Of a DNA stretch of 64,000 nucleotides, positions 19,146 through 27,400 are shown one piece after another. A program made the position numbers and the translations under genes. The notes under the pieces are model-generated. The model did not search any database and was not told where the DNA came from. It saw only the letters and a program-made list of their open reading frames with translations. The stretch is from contig NZ_JAVDYB010000001.1 of NCBI RefSeq assembly GCF_031458235.1, forward strand, positions 6,948,501-7,012,500, written 5' to 3'. The stretch comes from Catenuloplanes atrovinosus. Lineage in GTDB: Bacteria; Actinomycetota; Actinomycetes; Mycobacteriales; Micromonosporaceae. Positions within the stretch are counted from its first letter, which is position 1; each line of letters begins with the position of its first letter.

Positions 19146-20323
19146 GCCGGCGCCCTCCGTTCCGAGAATCTCTCCGCCGCGAACGCCGCCGGCGGGGCCG
19201 TACCGTCCAGCAGCAGCGCCGTGATCAGGTCCGCGGTCACCGGCGTGAGCAGGATGCCGTGCCGGTAGTGGCCGGTCGCGACCACCACCTCGCGGCTCGC
19301 CGCCGTCCACCGCCCCAGGATCGGCCGGTTGTCCGGCGAGCCCGGCCGCGCGCCGGACTGCGCCTCCACCAGCGCGTACTCCTCGATCTCCGGGACCAGC
19401 TCGGCCGCCGCGCGCAGCAGGTGCAGCACCGCACCCGCGGTCACCGCGCCGTCCGCCCGCTCGTGCGCGGTCGCGCCGACCACCACCTCGCCGGTGCGCC
19501 GGGGCACCAGATAGACCTCGTGGCCGTCCGCGTAACCCCTGATCACGTGTGTGAAGCCGGGCTCGCCCGGCGCCCGCAGCCGCAGCACCTCGCCGCGCAC
19601 CGGCCGCACCGGCAGCCCGGTCAGCGCCGCCGCACCGCACCCGGCCGCGACCACCACCCGGTCCGCGTAGACCTCGCACACGTCCGCGACCCGCCGCCGC
19701 ACGAACCGCACGCCCGCCCGCGAGGCCGCGACCCGCAGCGCCGCCGTCATCCGGCGCGGATCCACCTGATGGTCGTCCGGGATCAGCGCGCCGCCCCGCA
19801 CCCTCGGACTCAGCACCGGCTCCCGCGCCCGCATCGCCGACGGCGTCAGCGGTTCCACGGCAAGACCGAGTTCCCGCTGGTACGTGACGAGCCGCGTCGC
19901 GGTCGCCAGGTCGTCCGCGGTCAGCGCCACCGCGAGCGTCCCCTCGGCCCGGTAGCCGACCTCGGCGCCCGCGGCCGCCTCCAGCTCCGCCGCGAACCCG
20001 GGCCAGCGCGCGGCCGAGTCCACCAGCAGCGCGGTCAGCTCCGCCTCCCCGAAGTAGGCCTCGCCGATCGGCGCCAGCATCCCGGCCGCCACCTCCCAGG
20101 CCCCGCCCGCCTCCCCGAGCGCGGGCCGCACGCCGGCGCCGCTCGCGTCCCGTCCGGCGCCGGCGGACCTGCGACCGGCGGGGTCGTCGTCCGGCGGGAT
20201 GGCGTCGTCGTAGACGGCGACGTCGAGGCCGCGCTGGGCGCACCGCCAGGCGATCGACAGCCCGATCGGCCCGCCGCCGACGATGCCGAGGTCGACCCGC
20301 CCGGCCCGGCGTCCGGCGCTCAT
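19136..20323 (-). CDS. thiO: Glycine oxidase ThiO
   Basis: A 395-residue FAD-dependent DAO-family oxidase that makes dehydroglycine for ThiG. The N-terminal dinucleotide-binding motif is VGGGPIGLSIAWRCAQRG. AAGMLAP, RGEVLRLRAPGE and GHYRHGILLTPVTA are typical of ThiO. It is unusual in having about 35 extra Gly/Arg-rich residues between the first beta-alpha-beta unit and AAGMLAP (about residues 45-80), where most ThiO proteins have a short GASWAAAGM link. The ATG at 20323 overlaps the thiE stop (ATGA) and the stop overlaps thiS, so translation is tightly coupled along the operon. Confidence 0.96.
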
Positions 20324-21102
20324 CGCGCCCCGTCCCTCGCCGCTCGCCGCCGGGACCGCTCACCGTCCGTGCGGCCCTCGACGTCCGCGGCCCGGCCGCG
20401 TTCCGGCGGGCCCGCCGGGCCGTCGATCCGCGCCCCCGCCACCGCGTCGGCCAGTTCCCGGAGCAGGCCGAGGGTGGCGCGGCCCGGGTCGGCCGCGTCG
20501 CTGACCGCGCCGACCACCGCCACGCCGTGCGCGCCCGCGGCGATCAGCTCGGGCACCCGTACCCGCGTGACCCCGGCGATCGCGATCACCGGAACCGGCA
20601 CCGCGCCCGCGACCGGGGCGAGCCCGCCCGGCCCGAGCGGCGCGGGCAGCCCGCTCTTCGTGGTGGTCGCGTAGCAGGGGCCCACGCCCAGGTAGGACGC
20701 GCCGTCCGCGACCGCGGCACGCCCGGTGTCCGCGGCCCGCGCGGTGGCGCCGAGGATCGCGCCCGGCCCGAGCACCCGGCGGGCCGCCGCGACCGGCAGG
20801 TCCAGCGCGCCGACGTGCCCGCCCGCCGCGCCCACCGCGAGCGCCACGTGCAGCCGGTCGTTGACCAGGCAGGTCGCGCCCGCCGCCGCGCACAGGTCGC
20901 GGACGCGGAGCGCGAGCTGGTACGTGTCCAGATCGGTGGCGTCGTCCTCGACGCGCACCTGCACGACGAGCGGGCCGGTCACCGCCCGGACGTCGTCGCC
21001 GGCCGCGGCGTGGGCCGCCAGCGCGGCGCGCACGCAGCCGAGCGGATTCCGCCCGGGCCGGGTGTCGGTGATGAGATGCAGTCGTCCTAGGGTCGAGTCC
21101 AC
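20320..21102 (-). CDS. thiE: Thiamine-phosphate synthase ThiE
   Basis: A 260-residue TIM-barrel enzyme joining HMP-PP and thiazole phosphate to thiamine phosphate. Canonical segments: LHLITDTRPG, VQVRVED, CLVNDRLHVALAVGA, GVGPCYATTTKSG and VIAIAGVTRVRVPEL. A charged, Arg-rich tail of ~35 residues after the barrel is extra. The GTG at 21102 is preferred: GGGAGGA ends nine bases before it, while an in-frame GTG nearer the site would touch it. It is the first gene of the operon and its ribosome site is embedded in the 3' side of the TPP riboswitch. HVGALDLP replaces the usual HLGQDDLP, a mild divergence at the pyrophosphate-binding loop. Confidence 0.95.
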   Translation of the reverse strand: MDSTLGRLHLITDTRPGRNPLGCVRAALAAHAAAGDDVRAVTGPLVVQVRVEDDATDLDTYQLALRVRDLCAAAGATCLVNDRLHVALAVGAAGGHVGALDLPVAAARRVLGPGAILGATARAADTGRAAVADGASYLGVGPCYATTTKSGLPAPLGPGGLAPVAGAVPVPVIAIAGVTRVRVPELIAAGAHGVAVVGAVSDAADPGRATLGLLRELADAVAGARIDGPAGPPERGRAADVEGRTDGERSRRRAARDGAR

Positions 21103-21113
21103 ATCGTCCACTC

Positions 21114-21199
21114 CTCCCTGCGCCGGCATGACCCGGATCAGGTTCGACGGTCGGGGGCTGCAGCCCCCCTCTCAGCCCGGTGCACCGGACTCCCGTGGG
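21114..21199 (-). ncRNA. TPP riboswitch (THI element)
   Basis: The minus strand holds the conserved THI-box core in order: ACGGGAGTCCGGTGC, CTGAGAGG, a GGGGGCTGCAGCCCCC arm, GAACCTGATCCGGGTCATG, and CCGGCGCAGGGAGG. These form P1, the pyrimidine-binding CUGAGA side and the pyrophosphate-binding ACCUGAU side. The 3' end merges with the GGGAGGA ribosome site of thiE, so TPP binding is expected to hide the site and block translation initiation (inference from geometry). No separate terminator hairpin is evident between it and thiE. Confidence 0.97.
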
Positions 21200-21219
21200 G
21201 TTGTTGTGTTCCGTGGCCG

Positions 21220-21249
21220 ACCATACGCCGACGATTACACAGACGTAAA
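21220..21249 (-). promoter_or_regulatory. Candidate promoter of the thiamine operon
   Basis: On the minus strand TTTACG (21249-21244) and TATGGT (21225-21220) are 18 bp apart. The predicted start near 21213 is about 14 bases before the first conserved riboswitch bases, as expected for a riboswitch leader. Confidence 0.55.
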
Positions 21250-21334
21250 GTCCCGTGACGCAGCGCTCAAGGCCTTGCTCAGCCGGCCACGGGCGGCCAC
21301 CATCACGCGCGCGGGACGAGGGACCGCACCGCGA

Positions 21335-21955
21335 TCAGCGTCGAGGGCCCATCAGGACCGCCGGATCCATCTCGACATGGATCATCGTGCGATTGATGTC
21401 GATCACGAGCGGAAGCTTGTGCGACCGACCCGCCTCGTAGATATTCGACTCCCACTCACCGTCATCCCCGAGAAGGCTCACCACCACCGCGGGAACGGGC
21501 CCGAAATGCTCTTTCCACGCACGCAATTCCAGCCGCCAATAGCATGGAATCCGCGCCTTGGCATAGAGCCTCGACTTCTTCACCCGGTCGTCGGACGAAT
21601 TGGACGGGGAGACCACCTCGATGACCGAGTGGACCAGTTCCGCCGGAACCCCGCGCGGAAACTCCTCCAGGTCAGCGGTGGTCACCATCAGGTCCGGCAC
21701 CAGGCCGTCACCATCCGGCATCCGCACCGCCGACGCGGTGATGACCTCGGCATCGTGCGTGAGCAACGGGTCGATCAATCGGCCGAGCCGGTCGGCGGCT
21801 CGGTTGTGCTCCGGGGTGGCCGGCGGAGTCACGGTGAGAACACCTTCCAAAACCTCATAACGCAACCCGTCATCGGGCAGCGTAAAAAGCGTGTCCACGG
21901 TGAACGGAGGGCGCGGCAGGGAGAAACCACCCCGACCCGACTCCAACGTCACCAT
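21335..21955 (-). CDS. Uma2-family (DUF820) putative endonuclease
   Basis: A 206-residue Uma2/DUF820 protein with a PD-(D/E)XK nuclease-like core: GLRYEVLEGVLTVTPP, then VPDLMVTT (catalytic Asp), HSVIEVVSPSNSSDDRVKKSRLYAKARIPCYW (Glu and Lys-containing helix). These proteins are common in actinobacteria and cyanobacteria, and the cellular role is unknown. The ATG at 21955 has GGGAGGTGACC seven bases upstream and is preferred over the longer reading frame. It lies 55 bp after the ABC-F gene on the same strand. No partner antitoxin or transposase is adjacent. Confidence 0.85.
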   Translation of the reverse strand: MVTLESGRGGFSLPRPPFTVDTLFTLPDDGLRYEVLEGVLTVTPPATPEHNRAADRLGRLIDPLLTHDAEVITASAVRMPDGDGLVPDLMVTTADLEEFPRGVPAELVHSVIEVVSPSNSSDDRVKKSRLYAKARIPCYWRLELRAWKEHFGPVPAVVVSLLGDDGEWESNIYEAGRSHKLPLVIDINRTMIHVEMDPAVLMGPRR

Positions 21956-22010
21956 GCCGGTCACCTCCCTCACGAGCGCCAGTATCCCACCGCCCACCCG
22001 CACGCGGGGG

Positions 22011-23687
22011 TCAGCGAACGTCCCAGACGGGCTCCACGGTCTCGACCACCTCGCCGTCGCCCTGGAAGAGGATGAACCGGTCGAACGAGCGGGTGAACCA
22101 GCGGTCGTGGGTGACCGCGAGGACCGTACCGTCGAAGGCCTTCAAGCCCTCCTCCAGCGCCTCGGCCGAGGCCAGGTCGAGGTTGTCGGTCGGCTCGTCG
22201 AGCAGCAGCAGCGTGGCGCCGGAGAGCTCGAGCAGCAGCACCAGGAAGCGCGCCTGCTGGCCGCCGGAGAGCGTGCCGAAGAGCTGATCGCCCTGCCCGG
22301 CCAGCTCGTACCGGTTGAGCACCCGCATCGCGCCGTGCCGGTCCAGGCCGGAGCGGTGCTCGTCGCCGCGCCACAGGATCTCGACCAGCGTCCGGTCGCG
22401 CAGCTCGGGGCGGTCGTGCGTCTGCGAGAAGTGGCCGGGCCGCACCCGCGCGCCGAGCCGCGCCACGCCCTCGTGCGCGACCGGCTCCAGCACCACGCCG
22501 GAGATCGGCTTGCTCTCCGGCTCCGGGTCGGTGCCGCCGCGCGCCAGCAGGCGCAGGAAGTGCGACTTGCCGGTGCCGTTCGCGCCGAGCACGGCGACCC
22601 GGTCGCCGTACCAGACCTCCAGGTCGAACGGGTACGTCAGCCCGTCCAGCTCCAGCTGCTCGCAGATGATCGCGCGCTTGCCGGTGCGCCCGCCGCCCAG
22701 GCGCATGCTGATCTCCTGGTCCTTCGGCGGCAGCGGCGGCGCGCCGGCCTCCTCGAACTTCCGCAGCCGGGTCTGCGCCGCCTGATAGCGGGACGCCAGG
22801 CCGTCGTTGTACGCAGCCTTGTTCTTCAGCGTGAACACCAGCTCGCGCAGCTTGGCGTGCTCCTCGTCCCAGCGCCGCCGCGCCTCCTCCATCCGCTCGT
22901 GCCGGGCGCCGCGGGCGGCGTGCCAGCTGGCGAACCCGCCCGGATGCGTCCACGCGCCGCCGCCCTCGACCGCCACCACCCGGTCCGCGGTCTGGGCCAG
23001 CAGCTCGCGGTCGTGCGACACGTACAGCACGGACTTTCCGGACTCGCGCAGCCGCGCCTCCAGCCAGCGCTTCCCGGGTACGTCCAGGAAGTTGTCCGGC
23101 TCGTCCAGCAGCAGCACCTCGTCCGTGCCGCGCAGCAGCAGCTCCAGCGCGAAGCGTTTCTGCTGGCCACCGGAGAGCGTGGCCACCGGCCGGTCCCGGA
23201 CCCGGTCCCACGGGAGCTTGAGCGCGGCGACGCTGGCGGTGTCGAACGTGACCTCCGCGTCGTACCCGCCGGCCTCGCCCCAGGCGGCCAGCGCGGCGGC
23301 GTACCCCATCTGGGTCTTCTCGATCGTGGCGGCGCTCGCGCCGCGCTCCTCGGCGGCCCGCATCGCGGACTCCGCGGCGGTCAGGCGCGCGCCGGCCTCG
23401 CGCAGTGCGGGCGGGGACAGCGAGAGCGCCAGGCTCCCGAGCGTGGTCTCGTCCGCGATCATGCCGATGAACTGCCGCATCACGCCGAGCCCGCCGACCC
23501 GCGCGATCGCGCCCTCGCGCACGGCCAGGTCCCCGGCGATCATGCGCAGCAGCGTCGTCTTGCCGGCGCCGTTCGGCCCGACCAGCGCGATCTTGGCGCC
23601 CTCACCCACGCGGAACGAGACGTCCGCGAAGAGCACCCGCCCGTCCGCCAGCGTATGCCCGACTCCGGCCACGTCCACATATCCCAC
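22011..23687 (-). CDS. ABC-F family ATPase (ribosome-associated or antibiotic-resistance type)
   Basis: A 558-residue soluble twin-ATPase of the ABC-F family, with no membrane segments. Domain 1: Walker A GPNGAGKTT (37-45), LSGGQQKR, DEPDNFLD. A charged linker (ERMEEARRRWDEEHAKLRELVFTLKNKAAYNDGLASRY) separates it from domain 2: GANGTGKSH, LSGGQQAR, DEPTDNLD. ABC-F proteins act on the ribosome E site in translation or target protection. The second Walker A ends in Ser-His rather than Ser-Thr. The start is uncertain: GTG 23687 is used, with GTG 23678 nine bases on; ribosome signals are weak. The Uma2 gene follows. Which ABC-F subtype it is cannot be assigned by eye. Confidence 0.9.
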   Translation of the reverse strand: MGYVDVAGVGHTLADGRVLFADVSFRVGEGAKIALVGPNGAGKTTLLRMIAGDLAVREGAIARVGGLGVMRQFIGMIADETTLGSLALSLSPPALREAGARLTAAESAMRAAEERGASAATIEKTQMGYAAALAAWGEAGGYDAEVTFDTASVAALKLPWDRVRDRPVATLSGGQQKRFALELLLRGTDEVLLLDEPDNFLDVPGKRWLEARLRESGKSVLYVSHDRELLAQTADRVVAVEGGGAWTHPGGFASWHAARGARHERMEEARRRWDEEHAKLRELVFTLKNKAAYNDGLASRYQAAQTRLRKFEEAGAPPLPPKDQEISMRLGGGRTGKRAIICEQLELDGLTYPFDLEVWYGDRVAVLGANGTGKSHFLRLLARGGTDPEPESKPISGVVLEPVAHEGVARLGARVRPGHFSQTHDRPELRDRTLVEILWRGDEHRSGLDRHGAMRVLNRYELAGQGDQLFGTLSGGQQARFLVLLLELSGATLLLLDEPTDNLDLASAEALEEGLKAFDGTVLAVTHDRWFTRSFDRFILFQGDGEVVETVEPVWDVR

Positions 23688-23737
23688 GGCCGGATAATCA
23701 CCGATCGGGTACGGCGGGGACCAGCAAATTATTCCGG

Positions 23738-24358
23738 TCAGGCGGGCCGGCCGACGCGGAGCACCCGGTACCCCTTCTGACTGGCGTGCCGCTCGACCAC
23801 CCAGCCGCGGTCGACCAGCCACTGGTGCAGCGAGTCGCCGCCCAGGTGCCGCGCGATGACCAGCCACGCGACACCGTTCGGCGCGAGCCGGGGCAGCCAG
23901 CGGTCGAGCAGGTCGTGCAGCTCCGCCTTGCCGATCCGGATCGGCGGGTTGCTCCAGATCTGATCGAAGACCACCTCGGCGGGTACGTCGTCCGGGGCGC
24001 TCACCGTGACCCGGCGCCCGGCGCCGAGCCGCTCCGCGTTCTCCGCGGTCAGCTCGCGGGCGCGCGCGTTGACGTCCACCGCGTGGACGATCGCGGACGG
24101 CGCCTCGGTCGCCAGCACGGCCGTGATCGGGCCGAACCCGCATCCGAGATCGAGGAAGGGTCCCTTTGCACCTGGTTCGGGGAGGTTTGCCTTTTTGAGC
24201 AGAACGGCCGTTCCGGGGTCCAGCCGGTCCGCCGAGAACACGCCACGCGCCGCGACGAGCACATAGTCCCGCCCCTGAACGGTGAACGACACCTCGTGCC
24301 GCCCCGCGGGAGCGGCCGGCTCGGCGCTGAAGTAGTGCTCGGCGGTCACGCCCCGCAT
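23738..24358 (-). CDS. Class I SAM methyltransferase, RsmC/RlmG-like
   Basis: A 206-residue methyltransferase of the MTS family. Motif I is FLDLGCGFGPITAVLA, the acidic loop is VHAVDVNARARELTAEN, and motif IV is SNPPIRIGK, the NPP(F/I) signature of N2-guanine RNA methyltransferases (RsmC, RlmG). It begins HYFSAEPAAPAGRHEVSFTVQGRDYVL, as in short actinobacterial RsmC-like proteins that lack the N-terminal pseudo-domain. ATG 24358 follows GGAGGG closely; GTG 24349 is an alternative. It probably modifies rRNA; the exact target is not evident. Confidence 0.88.
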   Translation of the reverse strand: MRGVTAEHYFSAEPAAPAGRHEVSFTVQGRDYVLVAARGVFSADRLDPGTAVLLKKANLPEPGAKGPFLDLGCGFGPITAVLATEAPSAIVHAVDVNARARELTAENAERLGAGRRVTVSAPDDVPAEVVFDQIWSNPPIRIGKAELHDLLDRWLPRLAPNGVAWLVIARHLGGDSLHQWLVDRGWVVERHASQKGYRVLRVGRPA

Positions 24359-24475
24359 TCTTCCCTCCCGCCGGCGCGTCGCGAAACCGGGGCCACCCCG
24401 CCCGGATCGCACAAAATGTCCAATCTGTCGACTCGCGCGCTATGTGGATAGAGGCGAACCGACCGGGATGTCCAT

Positions 24476-24481
24476 TACCCT
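24476..24481 (+). promoter_or_regulatory. -10 element of a leaderless promoter
   Basis: TACCCT at 24476-24481 matches TANNNT and ends seven bases before the ATG at 24489. No Shine-Dalgarno sequence precedes the ATG. The -35 region (around 24452-24459) is weak. Confidence 0.45.
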
Positions 24482-24488
24482 GTGCGAC

Positions 24489-27400
24489 ATGGCGTACGGG
24501 CAGCATGGCGGAGCGGACGACGGTCGCCCGCCCGCGGAACACGAACCCCGCTCACGCCGTGCCGCGACCCCACCCAGCGGCGGCTGGCCCGCCCTCGACA
24601 CCCCCGGCCCCGACGTCAAGCTCTGGGACGCCGACCGCGCCGCCCCACCCCGCCGCTCCCGCCCCGCCGACCGGGCTCCCGCACTCGACGACCCCACCGC
24701 CTCCGGCGGCCGCCGCCGCGCCCCGGAAACCCCGGCGGGCCGCCGCACCGCACCGTCCGCGCCGGGCCGCGGCGCCGCACCGTCCGCGGGCGCCGCACCG
24801 GCCGCGCCGGGCCACCGCGCCACGCCGGACGCCGTGGCGATGCCGGTTCCAGACCGGACAGGCACGCCCGCGGCGCCGGGCCGCCGGGCCGCGCCGACGC
24901 CGGCACTCGACCGCGCGGGCACGCCCACGGCACCGGGCCGCCGAGCCGCACCCGACGCCGTGGCGCCGCCGGTCCCCGGCGCACAGGCCGCCGTGGACGA
25001 CGCGGCAGCGCTCATCCAGCGGGCGACCGCGGGCGACAGCCTCAGCGGACGCCGCGCAGCCCCGGAGGAACCCGTCGCCACGGGTCGCCGCGCCGCTCCG
25101 GCGGAACCCGCCGTCAGTGGCCGCCGCGCCCGCGTCGAAGATCCGGCGACGCCGGGCCGACGAGCCGCCGACGAGCCACCCAGCGGTGCCCCGCGGGCCG
25201 GTACGGATGGCACACAGCCAGGTGGAGCCCGGCCCGCCGTGCCGCACGCCACGACACCAGGTGGCGCTCGACGAGCTGCGGCGGACGACCCGGCACTCGG
25301 CGCCGTGCGACGCACCCCGGTTGACCCCGAGGGACCCGGCGGCACCCGACGAGCGGCGGCGGACGAGGTGCCACCCGCTGCGGGCCGCCGGGCCGCAGCG
25401 GACGACCCGGCACTCGGCGCCGTGCGACGCACCCCGGCTGACGCCGAGGGACCCGGCGGCGCCCGACGAGCCGCAGCGGACGAGGTGCCGCCCGGCGCGG
25501 GCCGCCGGGCCGCAGCGGATGGCGCGCCGGCAGGTCGCAGAGCTGCACCGGAGGGCGCGGCCTGGTCCTCGCCCCCGCTCGGACGCCGCGCGCCTGCGGA
25601 GGAGCCCGGGCCGAGAGGCCGCCGCGCTGCTCCGGAACCCGAATCACCGGCCACCGGCCGGCGGGCCGCCGAGAACCCGGCCGCCCGGGGACGAGCGCCC
25701 GACGCCCCGGCGACCGCACGGCGGGCCGCCGACGGGCCGGCGGCGAGCGACGCCTGGAAGATCACTCCGGAACCGCCCGGCACCGGTCGACGCGCCGCAC
25801 CCGACGAGACCCCCGCCCGGCGCCGCGCCGATGGCGAGGGTCCCGGTGGGCCCCGAGTCCCGGCGGGGAGCGGATCCACGGCACCGGACGCGCCGCCCGG
25901 CGGCCGGCGGCGGGCGGCCGAGGGCGCCGAGGCCTCGGGATCGTGGCAGCTCTCCGGCGAGCCGGGCCGCCGAGCGGCACCGGACGCGGGCCATGCACGC
26001 TCCACGACCGCCCGCGAGACGGCCGCCCGCGAGACGGCCGCCCGCGAAGCCACCGCCCGCGACACGGCCGCCCGCGACACGGCCGCCCACGACACGGCCG
26101 CCCACGACACGGCCGCCCGCGAGACGGCCGCCAGGGAAGCGGCCGGCGGTCGACGGCGAGCGATGGACGATCCCGGCCAGCGAGGCGAGACGCCCGAGCG
26201 ATCCGGCGGCCACCGGATGGTGCCGGACCGGCTCGGCCCGCCCGCGTTCGCCGGACCGGAGGCACCGGCCGGCCGCCGGCCGGCCCGCGAGCCGGGCGCG
26301 AGCGGCTCCCACGCGCTGCCCGAGCCGACGACCCCGCCGCGCCGCGCCGCTGCCGAAGCAGCGAGCGAGCCGGCCCCCGGCAGCCGGACGGCATTCCCGC
26401 CGCGTGCGGACCAGCGCCGGCACACGGACACCGGACACCCGGACGCCGACCCCGCGCGTCGGGCGGCCACCGGGCCTGGACGCCGGGACACGGACGCCGG
26501 GCGCCACGACACGGACACCGGCGGCCTCGGACGGCGCAGAGCCGCTGACGCCCCCGGCCACCGCCCGGCCGCCGGCACCGATCCCGCCGCGGCGGGCATG
26601 CCGCCGGCCTGGTCGACGCCCCCCAGCCGGCCGGTGCCGCCCGGCCCGGTCTCCGAGGCGCCGCCCGGAGCCGGACGACCGCCGACGGCACGAGGCGCCG
26701 ACACCGCGGCCCGCGCCGCGATGCCGGACCGGTCCGGCATCGTCCGAGGCGGTGCGGCCGTTCCCGAGCCGGACACGGGCGGCCTGGCCGCGCGCGGCCG
26801 CATCCCCGGCCCGGCCGCCGCCGGCGGTCCACCGGCCGGCCACGACACCGGTCCCGGCCGCGGCGACACCCCGCCACCCCCGATGCGCGGCCCCGACCGC
26901 CAGGGCCACGACCCGCGCGGACGCTTCTCCTCCGCGCACGATCGGGACCCGTCCGGCGACGTGATGGCCCCCCGCGACCGAGGACCCTGGAGCAGCCCGC
27001 CCGCCGACGCCGGACAGCAGGGCGCCGATCCCCGGCGGGGTGGAGGCCGGGCCGCGATCCCGGCGCAGGTCCCGCACGAGACCGCCGGCCCGCCGAGCGC
27101 CCGTGCCGCCGCGACACCACCGGCCGGTGACGCCCGGACCCCGGGTGCACGAGACCACGGCCCCGCACGACCGCCGCAGGGCCCGGCCGGCCGCGTCCCA
27201 TCCGGCACCGGACCCTCCGGCGGCAACCCCACGGTTTCCGGCGGTGCGTCCGCCGCCGTACCGGCCCGTGGCGGCGCCCAGGTCCCCGGCAACGCCCCAG
27301 TCTCCGGCGGCGCGGCCATCCCGCCCGCGCGTGGCGGCGCCCAGGTCCCCGGCACCGCCCCCGTCTCCGGCGGCGCGGCCGTCCCACCCGGCCGCGGCGG

